Positions 7,692-14,432 of a DNA stretch of 19,198 nucleotides are shown piece after piece. Both the position numbers and the translations under genes were made by a program. Below the pieces are notes generated by a model that ran no database searches, was not told where the DNA came from, and saw nothing but the letters and a program-made list of their open reading frames with translations. Position 1 is the stretch's first letter; the number at the start of each line of letters is the position of its first letter. Source of the DNA: JAAZFF01 sp964405775 (lineage in GTDB: Bacteria; Verrucomicrobiota; Kiritimatiellia; RFP12; UBA3636); the NCBI GenBank assembly GCA_964405775.1, contig CAYOPG010000042.1, positions 1 to 19,198 of the forward strand, written 5' to 3'.

Positions 7692-8209
7692 CTTTTCCCG
7701 TTTAGTCTTGACAACACGACCGCGCGTTCGATGTAGCGCTGAACGGCTGGAGGCACGAAAAGGCTTGTGTCGCCAGCGTACTGAGCCACCTCGCGAACAG
7801 TACTGGAGCTGACGTAGCTGTGCTCCTCGTTGGGCATCATGAATATTGTCTCGATCTCTGGAGCAAGTTTCCGGTTCGTAAGCGCCATCTGAAACTCGTA
7901 CTCGAAATCGCTATACGCACGCAGACCGCGTAGGACGACACGCGCATCATGCTTCCTTACAAAATCCACCAGCATTCCGTCCATCACTGCCACTTGCACG
8001 TTGGGCATTGACTCAACGACCTCGCACGCCATAGCAACACGCTCGTCGCAGGAGAACATGCACCAAGCCTTGGAGGAATTTGAGGCCACGGCCAAGAGTA
8101 CATGCTCGAACAAACCACAAGCTCGTTCGATCAAGTCCAGATGTCCCATTGTTAGGGGGTCGAACGTACCCGGATAGACAACCGTTTCGTGCTTGATGTC
8201 TCTGTTCAT
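7688..8209 (-). CDS. coaD: Phosphopantetheine adenylyltransferase
   Basis: CoaD transfers AMP from ATP to 4'-phosphopantetheine in coenzyme A synthesis. The 173-residue product has the nucleotidyltransferase signature YPGTFDPLTMGHLDLIERA (with TMGH for the usual TxGH). It also has LRGLRAYSDFEYEFQMALTNRKL and the ATP-binding YVSSSTVREVA. The frame is open to 8284. I chose the ATG at 8209 because it gives the normal family N-terminus, has a strong GGAGG just upstream, and overlaps the rsmD stop by 4 bases (ATGA). It is followed by yceD with another ATGA overlap. rsmD-coaD is a common bacterial pair. Confidence 0.96.
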   Translation of the reverse strand: MNRDIKHETVVYPGTFDPLTMGHLDLIERACGLFEHVLLAVASNSSKAWCMFSCDERVAMACEVVESMPNVQVAVMDGMLVDFVRKHDARVVLRGLRAYSDFEYEFQMALTNRKLAPEIETIFMMPNEEHSYVSSSTVREVAQYAGDTSLFVPPAVQRYIERAVVLSRLNGKR

Positions 8210-8781
8210 TCCTCTCCTCCGTTCTTCCATTTGAAAATTAAAATGCGCGAGTTGCCGTAGTGCCGCTCCTTCGCCATATCCCATCCCGGTGCGTCAGGCA
8301 AAGGGGAACCTGTGCGTTGTTCTGCCACGAAAATCGCATCTTTTGCCAGCTTCCCCGCCCCCGACAACGCGACAATAACATTTTCAATGCCGTCTGAACG
8401 ACCTTCAACCGAATATGGGGGATCGGCAAACACGATGTCGAATTTTTCAGCGCCGGAGAGCGGACGCGCAATCCATTTGAACACATCTTCCACGAAAACT
8501 CGGCCGGGATTGGCATCGCAGAGGGTATTGACATTCCCCTCCAGAGTTTGGGCGACCTTGCGGCTGCCTTCAACCCACGTGACGCTTCTGGCTCCGCGGC
8601 TCCAAGCCTCTATTCCAACGCTACCAGAACCAGCGAACAAATCAAGGAACGACGACTCTGGCACAACCTCTTGAAGCATTGAGAAAAGCGCCTCGCGGAC
8701 CATGTCCTGTGTCGGTCGGACATCAGCGCCGGGAGGCGTCTTTAGGCGCCTCCCGCGCAATTCGCCGCCCGTGATCCTCAT
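8206..8781 (-). CDS. rsmD: 16S rRNA (guanine(966)-N(2))-methyltransferase RsmD
   Basis: RsmD methylates G966 of 16S rRNA using S-adenosylmethionine. The 191-residue product begins MRITGGELRGRRLKTPPG and continues with VRPTQDMVREALFSML, both typical of the family. The SAM-binding FLDLFAGSGSVGIEAWSRGA and the catalytic FADPPY follow. The frame extends upstream to 8892, but the first 37 codons lie inside the rubrerythrin gene. The ATG at 8781 fits the family and shares its A with the rubrerythrin TGA (TGATG), a reinitiation arrangement. Confidence 0.95.
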   Translation of the reverse strand: MRITGGELRGRRLKTPPGADVRPTQDMVREALFSMLQEVVPESSFLDLFAGSGSVGIEAWSRGARSVTWVEGSRKVAQTLEGNVNTLCDANPGRVFVEDVFKWIARPLSGAEKFDIVFADPPYSVEGRSDGIENVIVALSGAGKLAKDAIFVAEQRTGSPLPDAPGWDMAKERHYGNSRILIFKWKNGGEE

Positions 8782-9356
8782 CAGAAGGTTTCTGCGAACC
8801 TCTCGAAGTGATCTATCGGATGGTCGCATGCCGGACACTTGTTCGGTGCGCCGGGACCTTCGTGTACGTACCCACAGTTGCGGCAACGCCACTTGGTAGG
8901 AGTGCCATTCTTGAACATGGTGCCGTCTTTGACGCGCTCAAGAAGTTTCAAGTAGCGCTCCTCGTGGTACTTCTCCGCTTTAGCGATCATACGATACATT
9001 GTGGCGATCTCCTTGAACCCCTCCTGCTCTGCCACGTCTGCGAAATGCGGGTAGTCGTGAGCCCACTCATCGTGTTCGCCGGCGGCGGCGGCCACAAGGT
9101 TTTCCTCAGTCTTTCCAATCTTGCCTGCGGGGTAGGAGGCGGTGATCTCAAGCATGCCACCCTCTAGAAACTTGAACATGCGCTCCGCATGCTCCTTCTC
9201 CTGCAGGGCAGTCTCGGCGAAAATGTCGGAAATAAGAACATAGCCCTCCTTCTTCGCCACACTTGAGAAAAACGTGTAGCGGTTACGAGCCTGAGATTCG
9301 CCCGCGAAGGACGTGAGCAGATTTTTTTCGGTTTGCGTACCTTTTACTGATTTCAT
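8781..9356 (-). CDS. rbr: Rubrerythrin
   Basis: Rubrerythrin is a non-haem diiron peroxidase that reduces hydrogen peroxide in anaerobic and microaerophilic bacteria, usually taking electrons from rubredoxin or NADH. The 191-residue product is the typical length. The ferritin-like domain (about 1-145) has probable diiron ligands Glu20, Glu53 and His56 in EKEH, Glu94, and Glu128 with His131 in EKYH. The C-terminal rubredoxin-like domain has CRNC (Cys158/161) and CPAC (Cys174/177). The frame is open up to 9494, but the ATG at 9356 gives the normal N-terminus (MKSVKGTQTEKNLL) and has AAAGGAAG upstream. It heads the lipid/ribosome operon and is joined to rsmD through TGATG. Its promoter region contains two inverted repeats that could be operators. 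It argues for an oxygen-sensitive lifestyle. Confidence 0.96.
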   Translation of the reverse strand: MKSVKGTQTEKNLLTSFAGESQARNRYTFFSSVAKKEGYVLISDIFAETALQEKEHAERMFKFLEGGMLEITASYPAGKIGKTEENLVAAAAGEHDEWAHDYPHFADVAEQEGFKEIATMYRMIAKAEKYHEERYLKLLERVKDGTMFKNGTPTKWRCRNCGYVHEGPGAPNKCPACDHPIDHFERFAETF

Positions 9357-9415
9357 TGTATTGTTTCTTCCTTTCGTACCGTAGGTCCATAAGCAAAACG
9401 CACAGACCTGAAAAA

Positions 9416-9459
9416 CTTGCCATAGTTTAACCTGCTGGCAAGATTTCCCGCAAGGAAAT
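9416..9459. promoter_or_regulatory. Two inverted repeats in the rubrerythrin/lipoprotein intergenic region
   Basis: CTTGCCA (9416-9422) and TGGCAAG (9436-9442) form a 7-bp inverted repeat with a 13-base spacer. ATTTCC (9443-9448) and GGAAAT (9454-9459) form a 6-bp inverted repeat with a 5-base spacer. The first encloses the candidate -10 of rubrerythrin and the second overlaps its -35. They are plausible sites for a regulator such as a redox or peroxide sensor. Neither matches a consensus I know. Confidence 0.4.
9424..9453 (-). promoter_or_regulatory. Candidate promoter of the rubrerythrin operon
   Basis: On the minus strand TTGCGG (9453-9448), an 18-bp spacer and TAAACT (9429-9424) form a partial sigma-70 promoter. 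Transcription would start about 60 bases before the ATG at 9356. Confidence 0.4.
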
Positions 9460-9465
9460 TCTTTA

Positions 9466-9495
9466 TTGCCACACTCGCACTCCATATTGTACAAT
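9466..9495 (+). promoter_or_regulatory. Promoter of the envelope operon
   Basis: TTGCCA at 9466-9471, an 18-bp spacer and TACAAT at 9490-9495 make a good sigma-70 promoter. The expected start is near 9502, about 90 bases before the lipoprotein ATG at 9594. It is divergent from the rubrerythrin promoter. Confidence 0.55.
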
Positions 9496-9593
9496 TCGCC
9501 GCATTAAGCGACCGGTTCCGCTCGAGGCTTTTGAATGGTGCTACGACGTATATCGGTCATACAAGATCAACAATAAAAATAAACCGCAAAATA

Positions 9594-10211
9594 ATGACCA
9601 TTAAAAAGACGACCTTGCTTAAGAGCAGCGCCATCCTATCTATCGCAGCCATATCCGCTTTCGCGGCTTTCACGGCTGGTTGCGAAAATGCAGAAATTCA
9701 GGATAACGTATCTTGGAACGGAACAGCTCCCGCGGCCGCGCCACAGGAACAAGCTGCTGCGCCTCAAGATCCCGCTGCGCCTCAGAGTTCCGCCCCCGCC
9801 GCACCGTCCGGCGTAGGCGACGCAGTCTCTTTCAGCGCCCTTAAATGGACCTTTGGCGGCGTTAACGGCTCCGGCGCCGTCCAGTCAGGCGTGCAGATCT
9901 CCGGCCTCAAACTTTCAGCGAACGGTTTCTCTTTCAAATATGATCGCGACCTGTCCGCATGGGGAATGTCCCACACACAGGCCGGCGCTCTGGCCTGCTT
10001 CTTCGTACAGAAGAGCACTGGCGAATGGGTAGGCGGGAAGTTTGACTGGATTTCCTCAAGCCGCACGTTCCGCGACCTCAACCACTGCAAGGAGGGCTAT
10101 GGCGGATGGAACCTCTCCGGCGTCCCCAACCCTGCCAATGCTGCTGTAGTTCTAATGACGGCCGACGGCAAGAGACGCTCGAACGTTCTTTCCGGGGTCT
10201 GGAAAAGATAA
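9594..10211 (+). CDS. Lipoprotein of unknown function
   Basis: I do not recognise this 205-residue protein. It starts with a lysine-rich n-region (MTIKKTTLLK), a hydrophobic core and a probable lipobox TAGC (Cys30), so it is probably a lipoprotein. An Ala/Pro/Gln-rich linker (about 44-72) follows. The globular part has the phrases FSALKWTFGGVNGSGA, ISGLKLSANGFSFKY, WGMSHTQAGALACFF and GGKFDWISSSRTFRDLNH. These suggest a beta-rich extracytoplasmic domain. The frame is open from a TTG at 9531, but the ATG at 9594 places the signal peptide at the N-terminus. No clear ribosome binding site precedes it; the leader is A-rich. It is the first gene of the envelope operon, 14 bases before the acyltransferase-like gene. 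Confidence 0.75.
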   Translation: MTIKKTTLLKSSAILSIAAISAFAAFTAGCENAEIQDNVSWNGTAPAAAPQEQAAAPQDPAAPQSSAPAAPSGVGDAVSFSALKWTFGGVNGSGAVQSGVQISGLKLSANGFSFKYDRDLSAWGMSHTQAGALACFFVQKSTGEWVGGKFDWISSSRTFRDLNHCKEGYGGWNLSGVPNPANAAVVLMTADGKRRSNVLSGVWKR

Positions 10212-10225
10212 TCAGGAAAAGGCAG

Positions 10226-11134
10226 ATGCCGATCCCCTGGTACAATATTAAACAAGCAAAAACCGCCGCATTTCAAAAACAATTGCGCGAGACGGGGGGC
10301 TACAAATCTCCGGATGGCCAAAGAAGGGTTCATCTGCCGTCGATTGTGGCATCCCCCATCTTCGCAATGATGATGAGCGAGCTGATGGTCACGGCCAGCG
10401 TGCATGCGCGCAGACCGGGCTTCATGAACAAGGAGTGGTCGCTGTTCGGCATGCGCGTCATCGTGCTGGTCGAGAAGCTCGGCGGATACGTCGAAATCGA
10501 TGGCTTTGAGAAAATCACCAAGCTCGGCCGCCCGGTCGTCTGGGTCTCAAACCACGTAAGCTCTCTGGAAACATACATGTTTCCTCCAATAATGATGTCA
10601 TGGCCGGGTCTTATCATTGTACTTAAGGAGGAGCTAGCCAGCTACCCTCTGTTCGGCGCCGTGGTTCGAGGCGTCGACCCGATAAGAATCCAACGCAAAA
10701 GCCCGGTGGCGGATCTGCGCAAAGTACTGGAAGACGGCAAGGCGGGCATTGAAGCAGGACGTTCCGCTCTGATTTTTCCGCAGGGGCGCAGAGAACGCCT
10801 CTTCGACCCCGCCTCTTTCAACACGCTGGGCACAAAACTCGCACAATACGCGAAAGCCCCGATCGTGCCAGTCGCTGTCGCAACAGATTTTCTACGCATT
10901 GGAAAGAAATACCGCGATTTAGGTATGTCCGTGCACCCTTCAAGCCCTGTTCGCATCTCATGCGGCCCGATTATACCACACGACCTCCACCGGGACGAAA
11001 TACAGTCCCGCTGTACTGATTTTATCTCTACAAAGCTCGCCGAATGGGAAAAAATCGACAAACGCAAGATGCTTGTCGATACCAAGGCCATTGCAGCCCT
11101 GGAAACAACCAAAACTCCCGCATTGTCAAAGTAG
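10226..11134 (+). CDS. Lysophospholipid acyltransferase family protein (PlsC-like)
   Basis: This 302-residue protein has the LPLAT/PlsC domain. The NHxxxxD block appears as NHVSSLE (His110, Glu115), the second block as GVDPIRIQR, and the FPEGTR block as FPQGRRE (184-190). VPVAVATD follows. It probably transfers an acyl chain to a lysophospholipid or another glycerophosphate or glycolipid at the inner membrane. The acidic residue of the HX4D motif is Glu rather than Asp, and the third block has Gln-Gly-Arg-Arg, so this is a divergent subgroup. Substrate prediction is unsafe. The N-terminal hydrophobic stretch (about 37-58, ASPIFAMMMSELMVTASV) could associate with the membrane. The ATG at 10226 is preceded by AGGAAAAGG and lies 14 bases after the lipoprotein stop; the frame upstream overlaps that gene and was not used. 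Confidence 0.85.
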   Translation: MPIPWYNIKQAKTAAFQKQLRETGGYKSPDGQRRVHLPSIVASPIFAMMMSELMVTASVHARRPGFMNKEWSLFGMRVIVLVEKLGGYVEIDGFEKITKLGRPVVWVSNHVSSLETYMFPPIMMSWPGLIIVLKEELASYPLFGAVVRGVDPIRIQRKSPVADLRKVLEDGKAGIEAGRSALIFPQGRRERLFDPASFNTLGTKLAQYAKAPIVPVAVATDFLRIGKKYRDLGMSVHPSSPVRISCGPIIPHDLHRDEIQSRCTDFISTKLAEWEKIDKRKMLVDTKAIAALETTKTPALSK

Positions 11135-11167
11135 TAGCGGGGATAGAAACGGCGGTGGAGATAAACC

Positions 11168-12304
11168 ATGAACAACAGCCCTGCAGAACCTGATGCGCCA
11201 CAACCCCCGCGATTTGCCGTTGCGTGTGGAGGCACCGGCGGACACGTCTTCCCGGGAGTTGCCGCTGCCAAAGCGTTGAAGGCGCGAGGCAACGATGTGG
11301 CACTGATTCTCTCCGGGCGCGCTGTCGAGGGGGCAAGACCAGACGGCTGGGACGGCGCCGTGATTCTGGTTCCATGCCGGCCACCGCGCTGGCGCAACCC
11401 TGTTCATGCAGCATCGTCGCTTTTTTCACTGGCGCGGGCGTTCTCGCTGGCTTTGGTTCGTTTACGCCGCTTCCGCCCGCAGGCTCTCCTCGCGATGGGT
11501 TCGTACACTTCCGTTCCGCCGGTGCTGGCTGCGCGGATACTGAGAATCCCAGTAATCCTGCACGAGGCTAACGCAATTCCCGGCGTGGCAGTGTCAAGAC
11601 TCTGCCGCGCGGCAAGCGCTGTTTGCTTGGCATTCGACCAAGCCGCAGCCCACCTTCCCGACTCAACCACCACAATAAACACGGGTATGCCGGTGCGCGA
11701 CGGCATTGCGGGAGCAGATCCAGGACGCTATGCTGACACGTCCCGCTTCACGATATTGGTAATGGGCGGTAGTCAGGGCGCGCAAAAGCTAAACAAAATA
11801 GTGGCTGATGCCGTTGCGCTGCTGGATCTCGATCCCGCCGAGGCTGGTGTTCTGCGCTTTATACACCTCGCCGGAGCGAAGAACGAGGCGGCAGTCCGCG
11901 CCTCATACTCCGAGATACGGTCGATACCAATTGAAGTCATCGGATTTTCTAACGAGATGGGCCGCCTCTATGCCGCCAGCCAGTTTTGTATTTCGCGCGC
12001 CGGAGCGTCTTCATGTTTCGAACTCGCACTCTGCGGGCTGCCGGCACTGCTTGTGCCGCTCCCGGGTCTCGCGCGGGACCACCAGACGGCAAATGCCAAG
12101 GCTATGCACAGCGACGGCGCCTGCGACTTCGAACCACAAGCCGAGCTGACGCCGGAAAAACTGGCCGGATACATCCGCTCTATACGTGTAAATTCGTCGA
12201 AACGCTCATCTATGCGAGCCGCTTTATTGGCGCGCGCGCGTCCCGACGCCGCCGATGCGCTAGCATGCGTCGCAACGCGTTCTTATCCGATGCTGGTCAT
12301 ATGA
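11168..12304 (+). CDS. murG: UDP-GlcNAc:undecaprenyl-PP-MurNAc-pentapeptide GlcNAc transferase
   Basis: MurG makes lipid II from lipid I on the inner face of the cytoplasmic membrane. The 378-residue product has GGTGGHVFPG (21-30), AMGSYTSVPPVLAA (109-122), HEANAIPG (132-139), TGMPVR (172-177), GGSQGAQKLN (200-209), SRAGASSCFEL (276-286) and DHQTANA (304-310). All correspond to MurG blocks. HEANAIPG replaces the common HEQNAVPG, and the segment between residues 50 and 75 is short and unusual. It is normally found in the dcw cluster; here it lies between an acyltransferase and an FkbM methyltransferase. It may still be the only murG of the genome, or a paralogue acting on another lipid-linked sugar. 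GGAG lies 8 bases upstream of the ATG. Its stop overlaps the next start (ATGA). Confidence 0.9.
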   Translation: MNNSPAEPDAPQPPRFAVACGGTGGHVFPGVAAAKALKARGNDVALILSGRAVEGARPDGWDGAVILVPCRPPRWRNPVHAASSLFSLARAFSLALVRLRRFRPQALLAMGSYTSVPPVLAARILRIPVILHEANAIPGVAVSRLCRAASAVCLAFDQAAAHLPDSTTTINTGMPVRDGIAGADPGRYADTSRFTILVMGGSQGAQKLNKIVADAVALLDLDPAEAGVLRFIHLAGAKNEAAVRASYSEIRSIPIEVIGFSNEMGRLYAASQFCISRAGASSCFELALCGLPALLVPLPGLARDHQTANAKAMHSDGACDFEPQAELTPEKLAGYIRSIRVNSSKRSSMRAALLARARPDAADALACVATRSYPMLVI

Positions 12305-13152
12305 AGAATCTCATAACCAAGCGTATCGGGCATATACGTGAATCCGGATCAGGAACTCGCATTTTCAACGCGTTGCGGAAGCTGCGTCTTGATGGGATTG
12401 CTTTACGCATGATGCATGCTGGAGATATAAGTAACAGTAAGCGCTTCTTCACTGAAAACTCTAATCGGATTGACACCGTGTGTGGTTTTCTTAAAGATGA
12501 AATTTCTAGAGAAACGTTCAGGGCCGTAGTCTGCTTCCGGCAAAACTATTCTCGCAAGAAAGCACTGGAGAATTCCCTTCTTCAATATTTTCCCGACGGC
12601 GTTATAACACTCTCGGACGAAGAGGTATTTATAGACTGTGGAGCCTTCAATGGCGACACGGCGAAGAAGTTCATTGAAAAATGCGGTGGCAATTTCAAAA
12701 AGATCGTCTGTTTCGAACCAGATCCCGCAAATTTCGCCGCGCTGGATCTAACTTTTTCTTCCGATACCCGCGTGAAGACAATCCGCGCGGGAGTTTGGAA
12801 CGTCAACACCACGTTGAAGTTCAATGAAGGCAAAGGAGCCGGATCCGCCTTGTCCAACGTTGAGGAAAAAACTGTTTATGTTAATGTCATGGCAATCGAC
12901 AGCGTTGAAAGCTGTCGGGAGGCAACTTTCATAAAAATGGACGTTGAAGGCGCGGAACTCAACGCGCTTAAAGGTGCGAAGAAGGTAATCGAGACAAACC
13001 GTCCAAAGCTTGCCATTTCAATTTACCATAGCAATGAGGAGTTGCTGGCTATCCCCGAGTACCTCCACTCCACGCTCGTGGATTATTCGTTTTATGTGCG
13101 CCACCATTCTCTGAATTGGCAAGACACGGTTCTATATGCCATACCCTTATGA
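12301..13152 (+). CDS. FkbM family SAM-dependent methyltransferase
   Basis: This 283-residue protein carries the FkbM methyltransferase domain in its C-terminal two thirds. The SAM-binding motif I is VFIDCGAFNGDTAKKF (about 109-124). The acidic loop is CFEPDPANF (137-145), and the family signature is FIKMDVEGAELNALKGA (210-226). Such proteins usually O-methylate sugars or other groups in surface polysaccharides and secondary metabolites. The N-terminal 100 residues are charged and not recognised. The start at 12301 overlaps the murG stop (ATGA), and the stop overlaps the next start in the same way. It is therefore translated as part of the murG-glycosyltransferase block. The frame is open further upstream inside murG, but that part has no family match. 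Confidence 0.9.
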   Translation: MKNLITKRIGHIRESGSGTRIFNALRKLRLDGIALRMMHAGDISNSKRFFTENSNRIDTVCGFLKDEISRETFRAVVCFRQNYSRKKALENSLLQYFPDGVITLSDEEVFIDCGAFNGDTAKKFIEKCGGNFKKIVCFEPDPANFAALDLTFSSDTRVKTIRAGVWNVNTTLKFNEGKGAGSALSNVEEKTVYVNVMAIDSVESCREATFIKMDVEGAELNALKGAKKVIETNRPKLAISIYHSNEELLAIPEYLHSTLVDYSFYVRHHSLNWQDTVLYAIPL

Positions 13153-14342
13153 AATTAAATTACATCCAATGGATCCTTAATGGATGCGGAATGGAGTCGG
13201 GAAGCATCACCGGTGGGCCTGTGCGTTTCCACGAGGTGTCCAGGCGGTGGCAGAGTCTGCACCCTGCCACTGACCAAAGACTGATGACAACGCCTGGCGG
13301 TGAGAAAATGCTTACTGGCATGGGGTGCAAAATACCAGCCAAAACTGTGAAAGCCTCCCTATTACTGCGTCGCGAGCCTTTCCGCGCGTTCCGGTTCTGG
13401 TCATACGTAATATCGGCGATTTACTCGCGCAAGGCCGTTAAATCACTTGAATCTCCGGATGTGGCAATAACGGTAAGCGACTATTTCTGTGATATCGTCC
13501 CAGCGCTATATTTTAAACGCCATGCTCCAAACTGCCGTTGGGTCGCATGGATCCACCACCGAGAACTGCCTCCTTCGCAACGTCCTGGCAACCGCATCGT
13601 CAATACGCTCACATGGAAGATGCAGGAGTGGAGCCTGCGACAGATAGCGAGACATGCCGACGCGGCGTGGGTTTACGACACCGATGCTGGTGACTTGGTT
13701 AAAGAGCGGCTGCTGGCTCTGGGCATGAAGCCTGATAGAATCCGTATAATGCGATGTGGAATCAACTTGGAGCAAATCGCCGGAGCGCCCTCCCCCGTAA
13801 AGACTTTCGACGCGGCAATGGTCGGCGTTCGTCCCAACAAGGGTCTTCATGACATTATCCCTGTCTGGGAAAAAGTTCAGACAATGCGCCCCGGAACCAC
13901 GCTACGCCTCATGGGCGGGATGAGCGGCGAGGCAGGAGTGCTGGCAGAAATAAAAGGCCGAGGTCTCGACGATCTGATCGTACCATTCAAGCCGGAAGGC
14001 GGGTTTCTGCCGGCAGAACAATACTACGCCAAACTGAAGGAGGCTAGTATTCTTTTCGCCCCGAGTCACGAGGAGGGTTGGGGAATTGCTGTTTGCGAAG
14101 CAATGGCAGCAGGACTTCCGGTAGCAGCATACGACCTGCCGGTCTATAAACGCATTTATGGCGACGCTTTCAGCGCAGTCACATGCTTCGACCACAGCAA
14201 GTTCGCTAAAACTATTGTAAATTTGCTGGACAACCAGTCGGAATTCGAATCTTTCCGCGAAAAAGGCCTCACATGCGCTAAAAAATACGACTGGGATGCG
14301 ATAGCAACAGATGACAGTAAAGCCCTTGACGACTCTTGCTAG
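13149..14342 (+). CDS. GT4 family glycosyltransferase
   Basis: This 397-residue GT-B fold protein has a C-terminal glycosyltransferase 1 (GT4) domain. Signs are GVRPNKGLHDIIPVWEKV (226-243), the FLPAEQYYAKLKEASILFAP stretch (286-305), and the E-x7-E donor-binding motif in HEEGWGIAVCEAMAAGLPV (Glu309, Glu317). The N-terminal part has IQWILNGCGMESGSITGG, and WIHHRELPPSQ (134-144) would lie at the acceptor side. It probably adds a sugar to a lipid-linked or surface glycan. It overlaps the FkbM gene by 4 bases and ends the plus-strand operon. The last 20 residues are unremarkable. Donor and acceptor are unknown. Confidence 0.88.
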   Translation: MKLNYIQWILNGCGMESGSITGGPVRFHEVSRRWQSLHPATDQRLMTTPGGEKMLTGMGCKIPAKTVKASLLLRREPFRAFRFWSYVISAIYSRKAVKSLESPDVAITVSDYFCDIVPALYFKRHAPNCRWVAWIHHRELPPSQRPGNRIVNTLTWKMQEWSLRQIARHADAAWVYDTDAGDLVKERLLALGMKPDRIRIMRCGINLEQIAGAPSPVKTFDAAMVGVRPNKGLHDIIPVWEKVQTMRPGTTLRLMGGMSGEAGVLAEIKGRGLDDLIVPFKPEGGFLPAEQYYAKLKEASILFAPSHEEGWGIAVCEAMAAGLPVAAYDLPVYKRIYGDAFSAVTCFDHSKFAKTIVNLLDNQSEFESFREKGLTCAKKYDWDAIATDDSKALDDSC

Positions 14343-14432
14343 GGACGCTATTACCCTTTCGGGGTGCCAAGCCGCTATGTCAATGTCATAAAGAGTTATA
14401 AATTCTTTGCTGATGAGACAGTCCAGATATTC

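Noticed and set aside
9357..9494. A Cys-rich N-terminal extension of rubrerythrin (frame open to 9494).
   Set aside because: It overlaps both candidate promoters, starts from TTG or an unsupported ATG, and the ATG at 9356 gives the standard rubrerythrin N-terminus.
11986..12300. Upstream extension of the FkbM gene inside murG.
   Set aside because: The extension is a basic, low-quality frame opposite the murG reading; the ATGA overlap start at 12301 fits the family.
14343..14432. A terminator between the two convergent glycosyltransferase operons.
   Set aside because: Only a 4-bp ACCC/GGGT stem without a T-run was found, too weak to call.
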